From Alphaproteobacteria bacterium (lineage in GTDB: Bacteria; Pseudomonadota; Alphaproteobacteria; Rickettsiales; JABCZZ01), in contig JABCZZ010000009.1 in NCBI GenBank assembly GCA_013289445.1, positions 154-52,357 on the forward strand: 52,204 nt of DNA, in the 5' to 3' direction. Under the pieces are notes generated by a model. It had not been told where the DNA came from, did no database searches, and worked only from the letters and a program-made list of their open reading frames with translations. Positions 8,342 through 16,319 of this stretch are shown piece by piece. The position numbers and the translations under genes were made by a program. Every line of letters starts with the position of its first letter. Positions within the stretch are counted from its first letter, which is position 1.

Positions 8342-9542
8342 TAGCCGCTCCCGCCATCGCGGCCAGATTATTTTGATTTTCGTGCTCGCTGCCTGCGTCG
8401 CAGGCGTGGTGATTGCGTTTCGCATGCATGCTGCATGGGCACTGCGCCATGACGCCGAGACGGACGGAGATGTCCAGGTTTCGGTGATTTCGCCCAAGAG
8501 AACGCCCGCGGTGGAAGAGCTGATACTGCCGGGCAATGTCGAAGCCTGGCACCAGGCCACGCTTTACGCCCGCGCCAACGGTTACGTCAAACGCTGGGAG
8601 ACTGCCTTTGGTAATCATGTGCATAAAGGCGATGTGCTGGCGGAACTGGAGACACCGGAGCTCGATGCGCAGTTGCGCCAGGCCGAAGCCGATGCAAAGA
8701 CAGCGCAGGCTAACAACACGCTTGCACAGATCACTGCCAAGCGCTGGAAGGACTTGCTCAAGACGGATTCGGTATCCAAGCAGGAGACGGATGAGAAGGT
8801 TGGCGATGCCGCCGCAAAAGAGGCCGCGCTCGCCTCGGCCATAGCCAACCGCGATCATCTGCGTGATCTTACCTCATTTAAGACCATTCGGGCGCCTTTT
8901 GACGGGATTGTTTCTTCGCGTCTGCTCGATGTCGGCATGCTGGTGACCGCCGGCACAGATACACAGCAGCCTTTGTTCACGATGGTGCAATCAAACCGCC
9001 TGCGCATCTATGTCAAGGTGCCGGAAAACTACTCCACCCGCATTAATGCCTCCGTGGAGGCAGAACTGCATTTCACCGAGCATCCAGGTGAAATATTTAC
9101 GGCAAAGTTTTATAAAAGCGCCAACGCGATTGATCCCGCGAGTCGCACTCTGCTCACTGAATTCGTCGCCGAGAATAAAGACGAAAAACTGTTTGCAGGC
9201 GGCTATACGGAAGCACACATCAAACTTCCCGGATCGGAAACCAGCCTGAAGCTACCGGTGAATGCCATGATCTTCCGTGCCGCAGGTCTACAGGTTGCAA
9301 CACTGGATGAATCGGACACAGTCGTGCTTAAAAAGGTAGTGATGGGACGCGATTACGGCAATGAAGTGGAGATAAGTTCCGGGCTCTCACCTGAGGATCG
9401 CGTGGTTATCAATCCGCCGGACTCTCTTGCTAAGGGCCAACATGTGCATGTGATTGTGCCTAAGAAAGAGGAAAATAAAAAAGACGATGGCAAGAAGGAT
9501 GCCGACAAAAAGAATGACGGTAAGAAGGATGAGAAGAAATGA
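8328..9542 (+). CDS. RND efflux periplasmic adaptor (membrane fusion protein)
   Basis: A 404-aa HlyD/AcrA-family adaptor bridging the permease and outer-membrane channel. I chose ATG 8328 because an AGAAGGAG site precedes it by about 9 nt; it overlaps the permease end by 14 bp. The N-terminus has a basic stretch and a single hydrophobic anchor (about residues 9-29) with no lipobox Cys, so it is probably a signal-anchored protein. The lipoyl/barrel-sandwich halves (around residues 75-110 and 180-200), the alpha-hairpin (about 112-180) and the beta-barrel domain are recognisable. The last ~27 residues are almost only Lys, Asp, Glu, Asn and Gly in a repeating KKDDGKKDADKK-like pattern, an unusual charged tail for this family. 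Its stop overlaps the next start (ATGA). Confidence 0.94.
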   Translation: MYRRDSRSRHRGQIILIFVLAACVAGVVIAFRMHAAWALRHDAETDGDVQVSVISPKRTPAVEELILPGNVEAWHQATLYARANGYVKRWETAFGNHVHKGDVLAELETPELDAQLRQAEADAKTAQANNTLAQITAKRWKDLLKTDSVSKQETDEKVGDAAAKEAALASAIANRDHLRDLTSFKTIRAPFDGIVSSRLLDVGMLVTAGTDTQQPLFTMVQSNRLRIYVKVPENYSTRINASVEAELHFTEHPGEIFTAKFYKSANAIDPASRTLLTEFVAENKDEKLFAGGYTEAHIKLPGSETSLKLPVNAMIFRAAGLQVATLDESDTVVLKKVVMGRDYGNEVEISSGLSPEDRVVINPPDSLAKGQHVHVIVPKKEENKKDDGKKDADKKNDGKKDEKK

Positions 9543-10990
9543 TGCAGACGGCGCGCAGGTTCACCGCGACGGTTTCTGTGTTATGCATGACATGGCTCAG
9601 CTCCTGCTCGCTCGCGCCAGTGTTTCATCGCCCGACTATGGACATTCCACAAAGCTACAAAGAAGACCATGGGCAATGGGCCACGGTCGATACAAGTTCT
9701 GCGGACAAAGACCGCGGCCCGTGGTGGAAAGAATATAAAGATGACGATCTGGATGCACTCGAAAGCAAAGTTGCCGCGGCCAACGAGAATCTGAAAGCTG
9801 CACTCGCCCGTTATGACGAAGCACGCGCCATCGCCGCCCAGGCCCGGGCAGGCTATTTCCCGACGCTTACCGCTACGAGCAATGCCACGCGCGAGGCCAG
9901 CTCGCAGACCATTGCTGAAGTGGGTGTTGATCATCCCTTCAACGATTTCCTCATCGGTGCCGATCTTTCCTACGAGCTCGACATATGGGGCAAGGTACGC
10001 AACACCGTGAAAGCGGGAGAGAGCCGTGCTACCGCAGTGGGCGCCGATCTCGCGACTATGGATCTGAGCCTGCATGCGGAATTGGCGATGGATTATTTCG
10101 CCCTGCGCGGCGATGACGCGTCGCAGACGCTGCTGGATGCCACCGTCAAGGCCTATGAAAAAGCCCTTGAGCTCACTGAAGCCCGTCATGAGGGCGGCAT
10201 TGCAGCGGAAGCCGATGTTGATCAGGCCAAGACCCAATTGGGAAATGCTAAAACGCAAGCGGCGGACAATCATCTTAAGCGTGCGCAACTCGAGCACGCT
10301 ATTGCCGTGCTGAGCGGACAGATGCCCTCGACTTTCCAGATTGAGCCTAAGAACCAAACCGTCGCTATTGCTCCGCAAGTCCCTAGTCTGCCTTCCACTC
10401 TTATTGAACAACGGCCCGACATCGCGGCAGCAAGTCTGCGAGTGGAAGCCGCCAATGCCGATATCGGTGTGGCACGCGCTGCCTACTATCCTGATTTCAC
10501 GTTTGACAGCACCCTCGGATTTGAAAGCGCATTTCTTTCCAAGCTCATATCAACTCCCAGTCTTTTTTGGTCTTTTGGCCCCTCGGCGATGATGCCACTG
10601 TTCGACGGCGGCAGAATCAATGCGCTGGGCGATCAGGCACGTGCGGCCTATAACGAATCGGTGGCGAACTATCGCCAGACGGTGCTAACGGCTTTTCAGC
10701 AGGTGGAAGATAGTCTTGTCGCCCTGCACCAGCTCGAACAGGAGGATATAAGCCAGACGGCCGCTGCGACTGCAGCTAAACGTTCTCTTGCCCAGGCAGA
10801 GAATCGTTATAAAGGCGGGATTGCAACCTATCTTGATGTGGTGGTAGCGCAGAACGCATCGCTGCACTCGGAACTTTCTTCCATTGATATTACCACGCGC
10901 CGACTGAGTGCAAGCGTGATGCTGATAAAGGCATTAGGCGGCGGCTGGCATGCTGCCAGCACCACCACGCCCGACGCGGCCAAGAAATAA
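9539..10990 (+). CDS. Outer-membrane efflux lipoprotein (TolC/OprM/NodT family)
   Basis: A 483-aa channel that completes the tripartite pump. The N-terminal signal ends in a lipobox, LSSC, with the lipidated Cys at residue 23, followed by the SLAPVFHRP start typical of NodT/OprM lipoproteins. Two OEP domains follow, each with long coiled-coil helices; ANENLKAALARYDEARAIAA and SLAQAENRYKGGIATYLDVV are characteristic. The LIEQRPDIAAASLRVEAANA segment is a family signature. Translation is coupled to the adaptor through an ATGA overlap. The 3' end faces the convergent gene at 10999-11661 with an 8-bp gap and no visible terminator. Confidence 0.95.
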   Translation: MMQTARRFTATVSVLCMTWLSSCSLAPVFHRPTMDIPQSYKEDHGQWATVDTSSADKDRGPWWKEYKDDDLDALESKVAAANENLKAALARYDEARAIAAQARAGYFPTLTATSNATREASSQTIAEVGVDHPFNDFLIGADLSYELDIWGKVRNTVKAGESRATAVGADLATMDLSLHAELAMDYFALRGDDASQTLLDATVKAYEKALELTEARHEGGIAAEADVDQAKTQLGNAKTQAADNHLKRAQLEHAIAVLSGQMPSTFQIEPKNQTVAIAPQVPSLPSTLIEQRPDIAAASLRVEAANADIGVARAAYYPDFTFDSTLGFESAFLSKLISTPSLFWSFGPSAMMPLFDGGRINALGDQARAAYNESVANYRQTVLTAFQQVEDSLVALHQLEQEDISQTAAATAAKRSLAQAENRYKGGIATYLDVVVAQNASLHSELSSIDITTRRLSASVMLIKALGGGWHAASTTTPDAAKK

Positions 10991-10998
10991 GGGATATA

Positions 10999-11661
10999 CT
11001 AGGCGGCTTCTTCCACCACCCGATACTGGGAATCCTGTGACGTGCTTGCCTGTGCCTGCGTGTCTTCGGCAAAGAGCAATGTCAGCGACGGATTAAACGA
11101 CAACAACAGATCGTCGATGGTAAGTTGGCTGGGTGAGAGGCCTGCCGCCACCATGGCATTTTCTATCTGGGTGAAGGTCTGGTCGGTGAGCGGGGCGTTC
11201 TGGAAGTTAAACAGAATCGTAGCCAGCTCCGACTGCTGGGCGGGAGTAAGATTGGTATTCGCCGCCGTGTTAATGTTTATAGGCACACTCTCAATACCGG
11301 TATTCACGCCATTGAGCAGATTGAGGGCTGCCGGACTCAGATTTACCAGGTCGGCGCCCAGCAGCACGCTGTCGTCCGTGGTATCGGTCGAAGAACTGCT
11401 ATCGGCATCAATTTCATCGAGTGCGGAAAGCTCGGCATTAAGCGCAAGAATCTGCTCAAATGCTTCGAGTTCTTGCTGCGCATTCACATTCGAGTTTGCA
11501 TACGTGCGCTGATTGTTGCGTGCATTACTCGCTGCCTGCGACTGTGCATAGGCATCGGCGCGCGCACTGGTGCTGGTATTGACTGAGTTCGCCGTATCAC
11601 TGGGCTGCACCGGCGGAGTGGCCGCTTGGGTGGTGGCTACTGAACTGACTGCGGTGACCAT
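10999..11661 (-). CDS. Unrecognised Ala/Ser/Thr-rich protein
   Basis: I do not recognise this 220-aa protein. It begins at ATG 11661 behind a very strong ribosome site (AGGAGG, 8 nt spacing), so it is probably translated. Residues 1-60 are a low-complexity Ala/Thr/Ser/Gln/Asn region with no signal peptide; residues 60-80 form an acidic amphipathic stretch (QQELEAFEQILALNAELSAL), followed by a Ser/Thr/Asp linker; residues 95-210 look folded, with NLSPAALNLLNGV and two LTPAQQSELATILF-like helical segments. It ends in Gln/Ser-rich sequence. The composition resembles the flagellar and secreted proteins later in the window, but nothing links it to them. It is convergent with the efflux operon. Confidence 0.7.
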   Translation of the reverse strand: MVTAVSSVATTQAATPPVQPSDTANSVNTSTSARADAYAQSQAASNARNNQRTYANSNVNAQQELEAFEQILALNAELSALDEIDADSSSSTDTTDDSVLLGADLVNLSPAALNLLNGVNTGIESVPININTAANTNLTPAQQSELATILFNFQNAPLTDQTFTQIENAMVAAGLSPSQLTIDDLLLSFNPSLTLLFAEDTQAQASTSQDSQYRVVEEAA

Positions 11662-11853
11662 ATATGCCTCCTAAACTAACGCTTTCAGGTACTTCTACCT
11701 GCCTACAGTTAAAGCCTAGAAGAAATGAATAAAATTCTCCGTTGGTAAACCGGACTAAGATATAAGCCTCCCGTAAAAGGGGCTCTTAACCTACTGAAAA
11801 CGGCTGTTTCACAGAAATGCGCGCAAATACGCCCTGCAGCATAACGAGCTTTT
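11662..11853. other. Intergenic region between the unrecognised gene and tetR
   Basis: Both flanking genes are on the minus strand. The only structure seen is a short imperfect hairpin at 11765-11784 (AGCC-T-CC against GGGGCT, loop of about 7 nt) downstream of tetR. It lacks a T-run on the relevant strand, so a Rho-independent terminator is not supported. Confidence 0.4.
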
Positions 11854-12450
11854 CTAGCCTCGTGCGAGTCCCTTGAGATAATGCTCGACAAAGGAGGTTG
11901 CAAGCACTTCGGCCGATTCGCCTTCTACCCGATCAAGCTTATGTGACAGCGAAAGGATGCAGATACCATGTATACCCGCCCAGAGCACGCGCGCCGCACG
12001 ATGTGCCTTCTTGCGATTGCCGCCCACGCGTTGCAGGAGCTGTGTTTCCACCATGGCGAAAAATCGTGTCATTTTGGGGGCGTACCACTGCGGTACATCT
12101 TTATCACCGGCCATATGATGCTCAAACAAGGCAATCCATTCCTGATAATTGTTGCGGCTGAAATGAATGTAGGCACGGGCCAGCGCTAGAACCGGATCAC
12201 CTTTTTTATGGGCCTTGAGCGCCTTCTGCATCGCCTCGTACCAACTGTCGAGCGTGCGGGCGTTGATGTGGAGAATAAAATCGTCATAGGTACCGAATAC
12301 ATTATAAATGGTGCCGATAGTATAGCCGATTTCTCCTGCCACCCGCCGCGCACTGAAACTTGAAAAGCCCTGTTTACGGATAATTTTCAGTGCCGCGTCA
12401 ATGGCTAGTTCCTTAAGCTCTTCACGTGTATGATCGGAACGTCTTGCCAT
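11854..12450 (-). CDS. TetR/AcrR-family transcriptional regulator
   Basis: A 198-aa one-component repressor. The TetR N-terminal domain is clear: IDAALKIIRKQGFSSFSARR, then VAGEIGYTIGTIYNVFGTYDD containing the recognition helix, at about residues 16-62. The rest is an all-helical ligand domain, with the RAARVLWAGIHGICILSLS segment near residue 150 that recurs in TetR proteins carrying a WHG-type C-terminal domain. It is divergent from the DUF2339 gene, and the 95-bp spacer carries two operator-like palindromes, one overlapping the -35 of the divergent promoter. I infer that it represses both itself and the membrane-protein gene. The ligand is unknown. Confidence 0.94.
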   Translation of the reverse strand: MARRSDHTREELKELAIDAALKIIRKQGFSSFSARRVAGEIGYTIGTIYNVFGTYDDFILHINARTLDSWYEAMQKALKAHKKGDPVLALARAYIHFSRNNYQEWIALFEHHMAGDKDVPQWYAPKMTRFFAMVETQLLQRVGGNRKKAHRAARVLWAGIHGICILSLSHKLDRVEGESAEVLATSFVEHYLKGLARG

Positions 12451-12460
12451 ATTTTTATTA

Positions 12461-12498
12461 ATTAGACAGTGAATAATTTATATTGAACATTGTTTAAT
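12461..12498. promoter_or_regulatory. Twin TetR operator-like palindromes
   Basis: Two 17-bp palindromes with centres at 12469 and 12490, 21 bp (two helical turns) apart. The right one, ATTGAACATTGTTTAAT at 12482-12498, fits ATTNAACA-N-TGTTNAAT; the left one, ATTAGACAGTGAATAAT at 12461-12477, keeps the outer ATT(A)/(T)AAT and inner CA-N-TG. The right site overlaps the -35 of the promoter at 12483. The layout fits one TetR dimer per site on the same DNA face. The symmetry is seen; binding is inferred. Confidence 0.6.
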
Positions 12499-12511
12499 TA
12501 TAAGCTATGAT
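12483..12511 (+). promoter_or_regulatory. Sigma-70 promoter of the DUF2339 gene
   Basis: TTGAAC (12483-12488), 17 bp, TATGAT (12506-12511), giving a start near 12518 and a leader of about 28 nt before ATG 12546. The -35 lies inside the right-hand TetR-type palindrome, so repressor binding would exclude RNA polymerase. Confidence 0.65.
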
Positions 12512-12545
12512 TTGTAATAATCAACCGTAAAAAGCGGGGGCGGCT

Positions 12546-15335
12546 ATGGGATGGCTGATTGGGCTTGGACTTATAATACTTTTCTTCGGGTCGCTGGTGC
12601 TGCCGTGGGTGCACCGCTCACAAATTGCGGACCTGCAGGAACAGGTCCGTTACCTGCGTAGTCAGTTAGGCTCGATTCTAGCACTATTGCATGACAGGAA
12701 AATTGAGGTGCCCGAAGACGTACTGCATCCTGAGTCCCCTAAGGCGCCCCAGGCGCCATATGCCATCATACCTAAGGAAGTAATGCCACCAGCGCCCATG
12801 CGCAACGCTGACATGTGGCAATCCCGGGTGATAGAGCCGGTATCCGTTCCCATCCCCTCCGCCGCCCCTCAGCCACAGAAAGAATCCGCGGTGAAATCGC
12901 CGCTGGAATCAGAATTCTACCAGCAGCCCCCGCAAACTCCGCACAAGCCTGAACCTGAACACGCATATGAGTTCGGCTTTAATTTCGAACAGCAGTTCGG
13001 AAAGCGTTTGCCGGTATGGATTGGCAGCATTGCATTGATACTGGCTGGCTTCTTTCTTGTGAAATACACGGTGGATAGCGGACTGCTCAATCCCCTGGTG
13101 CGTCTTGTCATGGGGCTGATGTTCGGCATGGGCATGGTGGCCAGCGCCAGTTACCTGCACCACAAGCCTAAGGTCGCTGACAGCGCCCGCATTACTCAGG
13201 CGCTCGCAGGGGCGGGCATCGCTGATCTTTATATATGCCTGTTCACCGGTACGCATTTCTATCACTTGTTAAGCCCTATTGCCGGGTTTATCGGCATGGC
13301 GCTGGTGACGGCGCTTGCAGTGATTTCTTCATTGCGCTACGGCGTGCCTGTGGCACTGCTTGGCCTGATAGGCGGCATGCTCACGCCCGCATTAGTAGGC
13401 GGCGGGGCAACTTCTGCGCCCCTGCTCTTCCTTTATCTTTATTTTGTACTCGCCGGCCTGTTCTTCGTTATACGCCAGCAAAACTGGTGGTGGCTTTCTA
13501 TCCCGGCAGTGGGCGGCGCACTGCTCTGGGTCGTGTTCTGGGTGGCGCAGGGCTTCCCGCCTTCTGACGGCATCTGGCTCGGCTTCTTCCTGTTTGCGGT
13601 GAGCACGACAATGGTGGTCTGTTCAAAACAGGCAATGGAAGCAGGCTTGCTGGTGGCAGACGGCTTCGAGTTCGCCTCTCTCCTTAATTACCTCACGCTG
13701 GGCAGCGCGGTGGTGCTGATGGGCGTCGTATCCTCACAATCGGGATTTACCGTCAGCGAATGGGGAATGTTCGGACTGCTCGCCGTCGGTGGCATTGTGC
13801 TTGCCTATGTTAATCCCACACTCTACGGCTTTGTGCCCTGGCTCTCCATGCTCACCACCGCGGTGATGGCACTGATGTGGAAAGACGCTTCACCTGAAAT
13901 GCTGGCGTTCATTCTTACTATCTTCCTGTCGATTTATGGCATCAGCGCCTACGCCAGCATGTGGCGTTCCCGTGAGCCCATGCTCTGGGGCGGGTTGATG
14001 CTGACCGCCAATATTCTTTATTACCTTGTGGGCTATGCGCGCCTGCACCATTTCACCAGCGAGTACGTCGTTGCTCATCCAGCCCACTGGGCCTCGCATC
14101 TGCCGCTTTGGGGCGGTCTTGCGTTAATGTTTTCTGTATTCTTCGTCTGCATCACTCAAGAAGTGCTAAACAAGTTTGCGGGGGAGCAGAAAGTAAAGAA
14201 CGAGCTGGTAGCGGGCTTTGCCGCCACGGCGACCGCCTTCATTTCGATAGGTCTTGCCGTGGAGCTTAAATATAACTTCCTGCCCATGGCTATTTCCATG
14301 CAGATGCTGGCGGTCAGCCTGATATATACCCGCCTGAGAGTGCCGGCATTGCGTGCCATCACGCTGATACTCGCCGGCGCATTCGGCGTGCTTATGTTGC
14401 CCGAAGCATTCTCGGTGCTGGGGCTGATACTCGACAGTCTCTTTTCCACCGTGCCTTACGGCACGGGCAATTCGCTGGCAAGCGTCAACACACCGCTGGT
14501 ACAGTTGGGTATTCCCGCCGCCATGTTCGCGCTTACCAGTCTTGTGTTGCGCAGGGACGCAGATGGTGCAGCGGTGGCAAGAATGGAGATTGTCGCCGTA
14601 ATTCTGGCGGCGCTGGCGGGCTACTACACTGTCCGCCATGCTTTCCATCCGGCAACAGATGTGCTGGTGACACAAGCCGGATTTGCCGAACGCGGCGTCA
14701 TCACCAACCTGCTCATGGTGTTTGCGCTCTGCTGCTTCCAGATAGGTCTGCAGTGGAATCGCCCGGCTATTGCGCGCAGCGCCGTGATACTTACCCTCGT
14801 TGCATTGCTTCGTATCGTGTATTTCGACCTGTTTATCCATAACCCGCTATGGTCGCATGCCGACGTAGGAAGCACGCCCATCATCAATGCGCTGCTGTTG
14901 GTCTATGGTCTGCCCATACTCTGGGTAGTCATCGCTAACCAGTACCTGGTAGAGTTGGGCCGGGAATTTTATCTTCGTTTAACGGGCCCGCTGATGCTGG
15001 TATTGGTACTGGCGCTGATCACATTTAACGTCCGCCAGCTATTCCACGGCATGTATCTCGACCAGGGCATCACCAGTAACGCTGAATTCTACACTTACTC
15101 GGCGGCGTGGCTCATCTCGGGTGTGGTGCTGCTGGTAGTGGGCACGATGCGCGAAGATAAGGTCATACGCCTTGCATCGCTGGCGCTTATGATCATCACC
15201 GTCGGCAAAGTGTTCCTCTACGATGCTTCGGAACTTAGCGGACTATACCGGGTGTTTTCTTTCCTGGGCTTGGGCATGTCGCTGATGGCACTCAGCTGGT
15301 TCTACACGCGATTCGTTTTCGGCAGCAATCGATGA
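12546..15335 (+). CDS. Large polytopic membrane protein, DUF2339 family
   Basis: A 929-aa integral membrane protein of the DUF2339 family, whose biochemical role is unknown to me. Residues 1-22 form a first membrane segment, followed by a short coiled coil (IADLQEQVRYLRSQLGSILA), a Pro-rich cytosolic or periplasmic linker (about 55-140), the family-typical FNFEQQFGKRLPVWIGSIAL entry, and then some 25 consecutive hydrophobic helices to the end. It is preceded by a promoter overlapped by a TetR-type operator and has its own GC-rich ribosome site. Its stop lies 1 bp from the probable true end of the convergent outer-membrane protein gene. Shared control with the neighbouring outer-membrane protein is suggested by a common 10-bp half-site. 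Confidence 0.85.
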   Translation: MGWLIGLGLIILFFGSLVLPWVHRSQIADLQEQVRYLRSQLGSILALLHDRKIEVPEDVLHPESPKAPQAPYAIIPKEVMPPAPMRNADMWQSRVIEPVSVPIPSAAPQPQKESAVKSPLESEFYQQPPQTPHKPEPEHAYEFGFNFEQQFGKRLPVWIGSIALILAGFFLVKYTVDSGLLNPLVRLVMGLMFGMGMVASASYLHHKPKVADSARITQALAGAGIADLYICLFTGTHFYHLLSPIAGFIGMALVTALAVISSLRYGVPVALLGLIGGMLTPALVGGGATSAPLLFLYLYFVLAGLFFVIRQQNWWWLSIPAVGGALLWVVFWVAQGFPPSDGIWLGFFLFAVSTTMVVCSKQAMEAGLLVADGFEFASLLNYLTLGSAVVLMGVVSSQSGFTVSEWGMFGLLAVGGIVLAYVNPTLYGFVPWLSMLTTAVMALMWKDASPEMLAFILTIFLSIYGISAYASMWRSREPMLWGGLMLTANILYYLVGYARLHHFTSEYVVAHPAHWASHLPLWGGLALMFSVFFVCITQEVLNKFAGEQKVKNELVAGFAATATAFISIGLAVELKYNFLPMAISMQMLAVSLIYTRLRVPALRAITLILAGAFGVLMLPEAFSVLGLILDSLFSTVPYGTGNSLASVNTPLVQLGIPAAMFALTSLVLRRDADGAAVARMEIVAVILAALAGYYTVRHAFHPATDVLVTQAGFAERGVITNLLMVFALCCFQIGLQWNRPAIARSAVILTLVALLRIVYFDLFIHNPLWSHADVGSTPIINALLLVYGLPILWVVIANQYLVELGREFYLRLTGPLMLVLVLALITFNVRQLFHGMYLDQGITSNAEFYTYSAAWLISGVVLLVVGTMREDKVIRLASLALMIITVGKVFLYDASELSGLYRVFSFLGLGMSLMALSWFYTRFVFGSNR

Positions 15336-16170
15336 TTACCACAATACCCTGACAGCCAAACCCCGCCTGTATGCGCGTATTTTTAGGCTCTATGCCGCAA
15401 TCGCCCGCGGGAAGGAACGGGGCGCCGCAAGCAGAGGCATCGGAATCGGGAAAATACCAGTAACGTACGAAGGGACCTGCCTGCCAGGTAAAACCTGCGC
15501 CGGTATATTCTCCCAGCATTACCTCACTGCGCACGCCAAATCCGCTATGCTGATTGTTCACGACGTTTTCGAAGGGGGGCCCAAGCGAGCCTAAACGGCT
15601 GCTTACACTGCCGTAAGGCACCGGATCAACTTCGAGATTGGGAGAAATGGTCCAGCCTTCGCCTAAGCTGTTGCGCAGACTATGCGTATAAGTAGCGCCA
15701 ATCGGTATATAATATTGGGTGATACGCCTGTCGTAACCGGTAAAGCCGGTCGTGGTCACAATATCCTTGCCTTCGTCGGTAAACCAGCGCACGCCCACAC
15801 CGGCGTAGGGAGAGAGTGTGTCGCCACCGTTCATATGGAGCGTCACACCGCCGCGCAGACGGCCCTCTGTTTCCCATTGCGGTGCGCCGGAAGAAGAACC
15901 GGTGTCCGAGCTGTAATTATCCGTGCCGTAAGAGACGCGACCATTCGCCGAGAAAAAATAATTTCCGAAGTCGCGTGTATAGCCTGCGGTGAAAGAACCG
16001 TAGTTCGTGTGGTCATCCACATTGCCTTGTGATTCTTTATAATCGTCGTAAAAGCCTTCAGCGCCCACACTCCACACATTTTGTCCAGGCGCCGCTGACG
16101 CCGGCTGCGCAAGGCAGAGACTTGCAAACACCACCGCCAAACTCTGAGTGATTCCTATATGCTTCGTCAT
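15292..16170 (-). CDS. Outer-membrane beta-barrel protein with probable C-terminal frameshift
   Basis: The start at ATG 16170 follows a GGGGA ribosome site and opens a clear signal peptide (MTKHIGITQSLAVV... ending AQPASA). The mature part has alternating-strand sequence rich in Gly, Tyr and Thr (NYFFSANGRVSYG, LSPYAGVGVRWF, YYIPIGATYTHSL), as in a small autotransporter- or OmpA-like barrel. The frame as sequenced ends in a Cys-rich, un-barrel-like tail and overlaps DUF2339 by 44 bp. Skipping one base in the C-run at 15361-15364 gives a final strand IQAGLAVRVLW with a C-terminal aromatic and a stop at 15336, just past the DUF2339 stop. I think that is the functional form; mutation or sequencing error cannot be separated here. 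The exact family is not recognised. Confidence 0.7.
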   Translation of the reverse strand: MTKHIGITQSLAVVFASLCLAQPASAAPGQNVWSVGAEGFYDDYKESQGNVDDHTNYGSFTAGYTRDFGNYFFSANGRVSYGTDNYSSDTGSSSGAPQWETEGRLRGGVTLHMNGGDTLSPYAGVGVRWFTDEGKDIVTTTGFTGYDRRITQYYIPIGATYTHSLRNSLGEGWTISPNLEVDPVPYGSVSSRLGSLGPPFENVVNNQHSGFGVRSEVMLGEYTGAGFTWQAGPFVRYWYFPDSDASACGAPFLPAGDCGIEPKNTRIQAGFGCQGIVVIIDCCRKRIACRTS

Positions 16171-16185
16171 GCCGTCCCCATAATT

Positions 16186-16208
16186 AATGTTCAATGTGGT
16201 TGTACCAC
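16186..16208. promoter_or_regulatory. TetR-type half-site and adjacent dyad upstream of the outer-membrane protein gene
   Basis: On the minus strand ATTGAACATT (16195-16186) repeats, base for base, the left ten bases of the TetR palindrome at 12482. It is directly joined to a perfect dyad, GTGGT-TGT-ACCAC (16196-16208). Both lie within about 40 bp upstream of the start codon, in the leader or promoter region. Control by the TetR protein at 11854 is a guess based on the shared half-site. Confidence 0.4.
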
Positions 16209-16231
16209 TATATATTGTAATGGAAGAGTGA

Positions 16232-16250
16232 TACCATACATTCTATGGTA
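16232..16250. repeat. Perfect inverted repeat TACCATA-N5-TATGGTA
   Basis: Seven-base arms at 16232-16238 and 16244-16250 with a 5-nt centre, in the 149-bp gap between the outer-membrane protein gene and the aminotransferase gene. It could be an operator upstream of the former or a weak stem-loop after the latter; there is no T-run. Confidence 0.4.
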
Positions 16251-16319
16251 AAATCCAGCATTATCTGACACTTCGCAAACTCTTGCGCAGATCGCGATAG
16301 TGGAATTTCTGTTACCTAC

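Noticed and set aside
9581..10411. Antisense open frame of 276 aa in the outer-membrane factor gene
   Set aside because: The plus strand has a full lipoprotein efflux channel; the antisense frame has no motif or ribosome site.
14166..14840. Antisense open frame of 224 aa in the DUF2339 gene
   Set aside because: His/Gln/Arg-rich sequence with no domain; mirrors the membrane-helix codons of the real gene.
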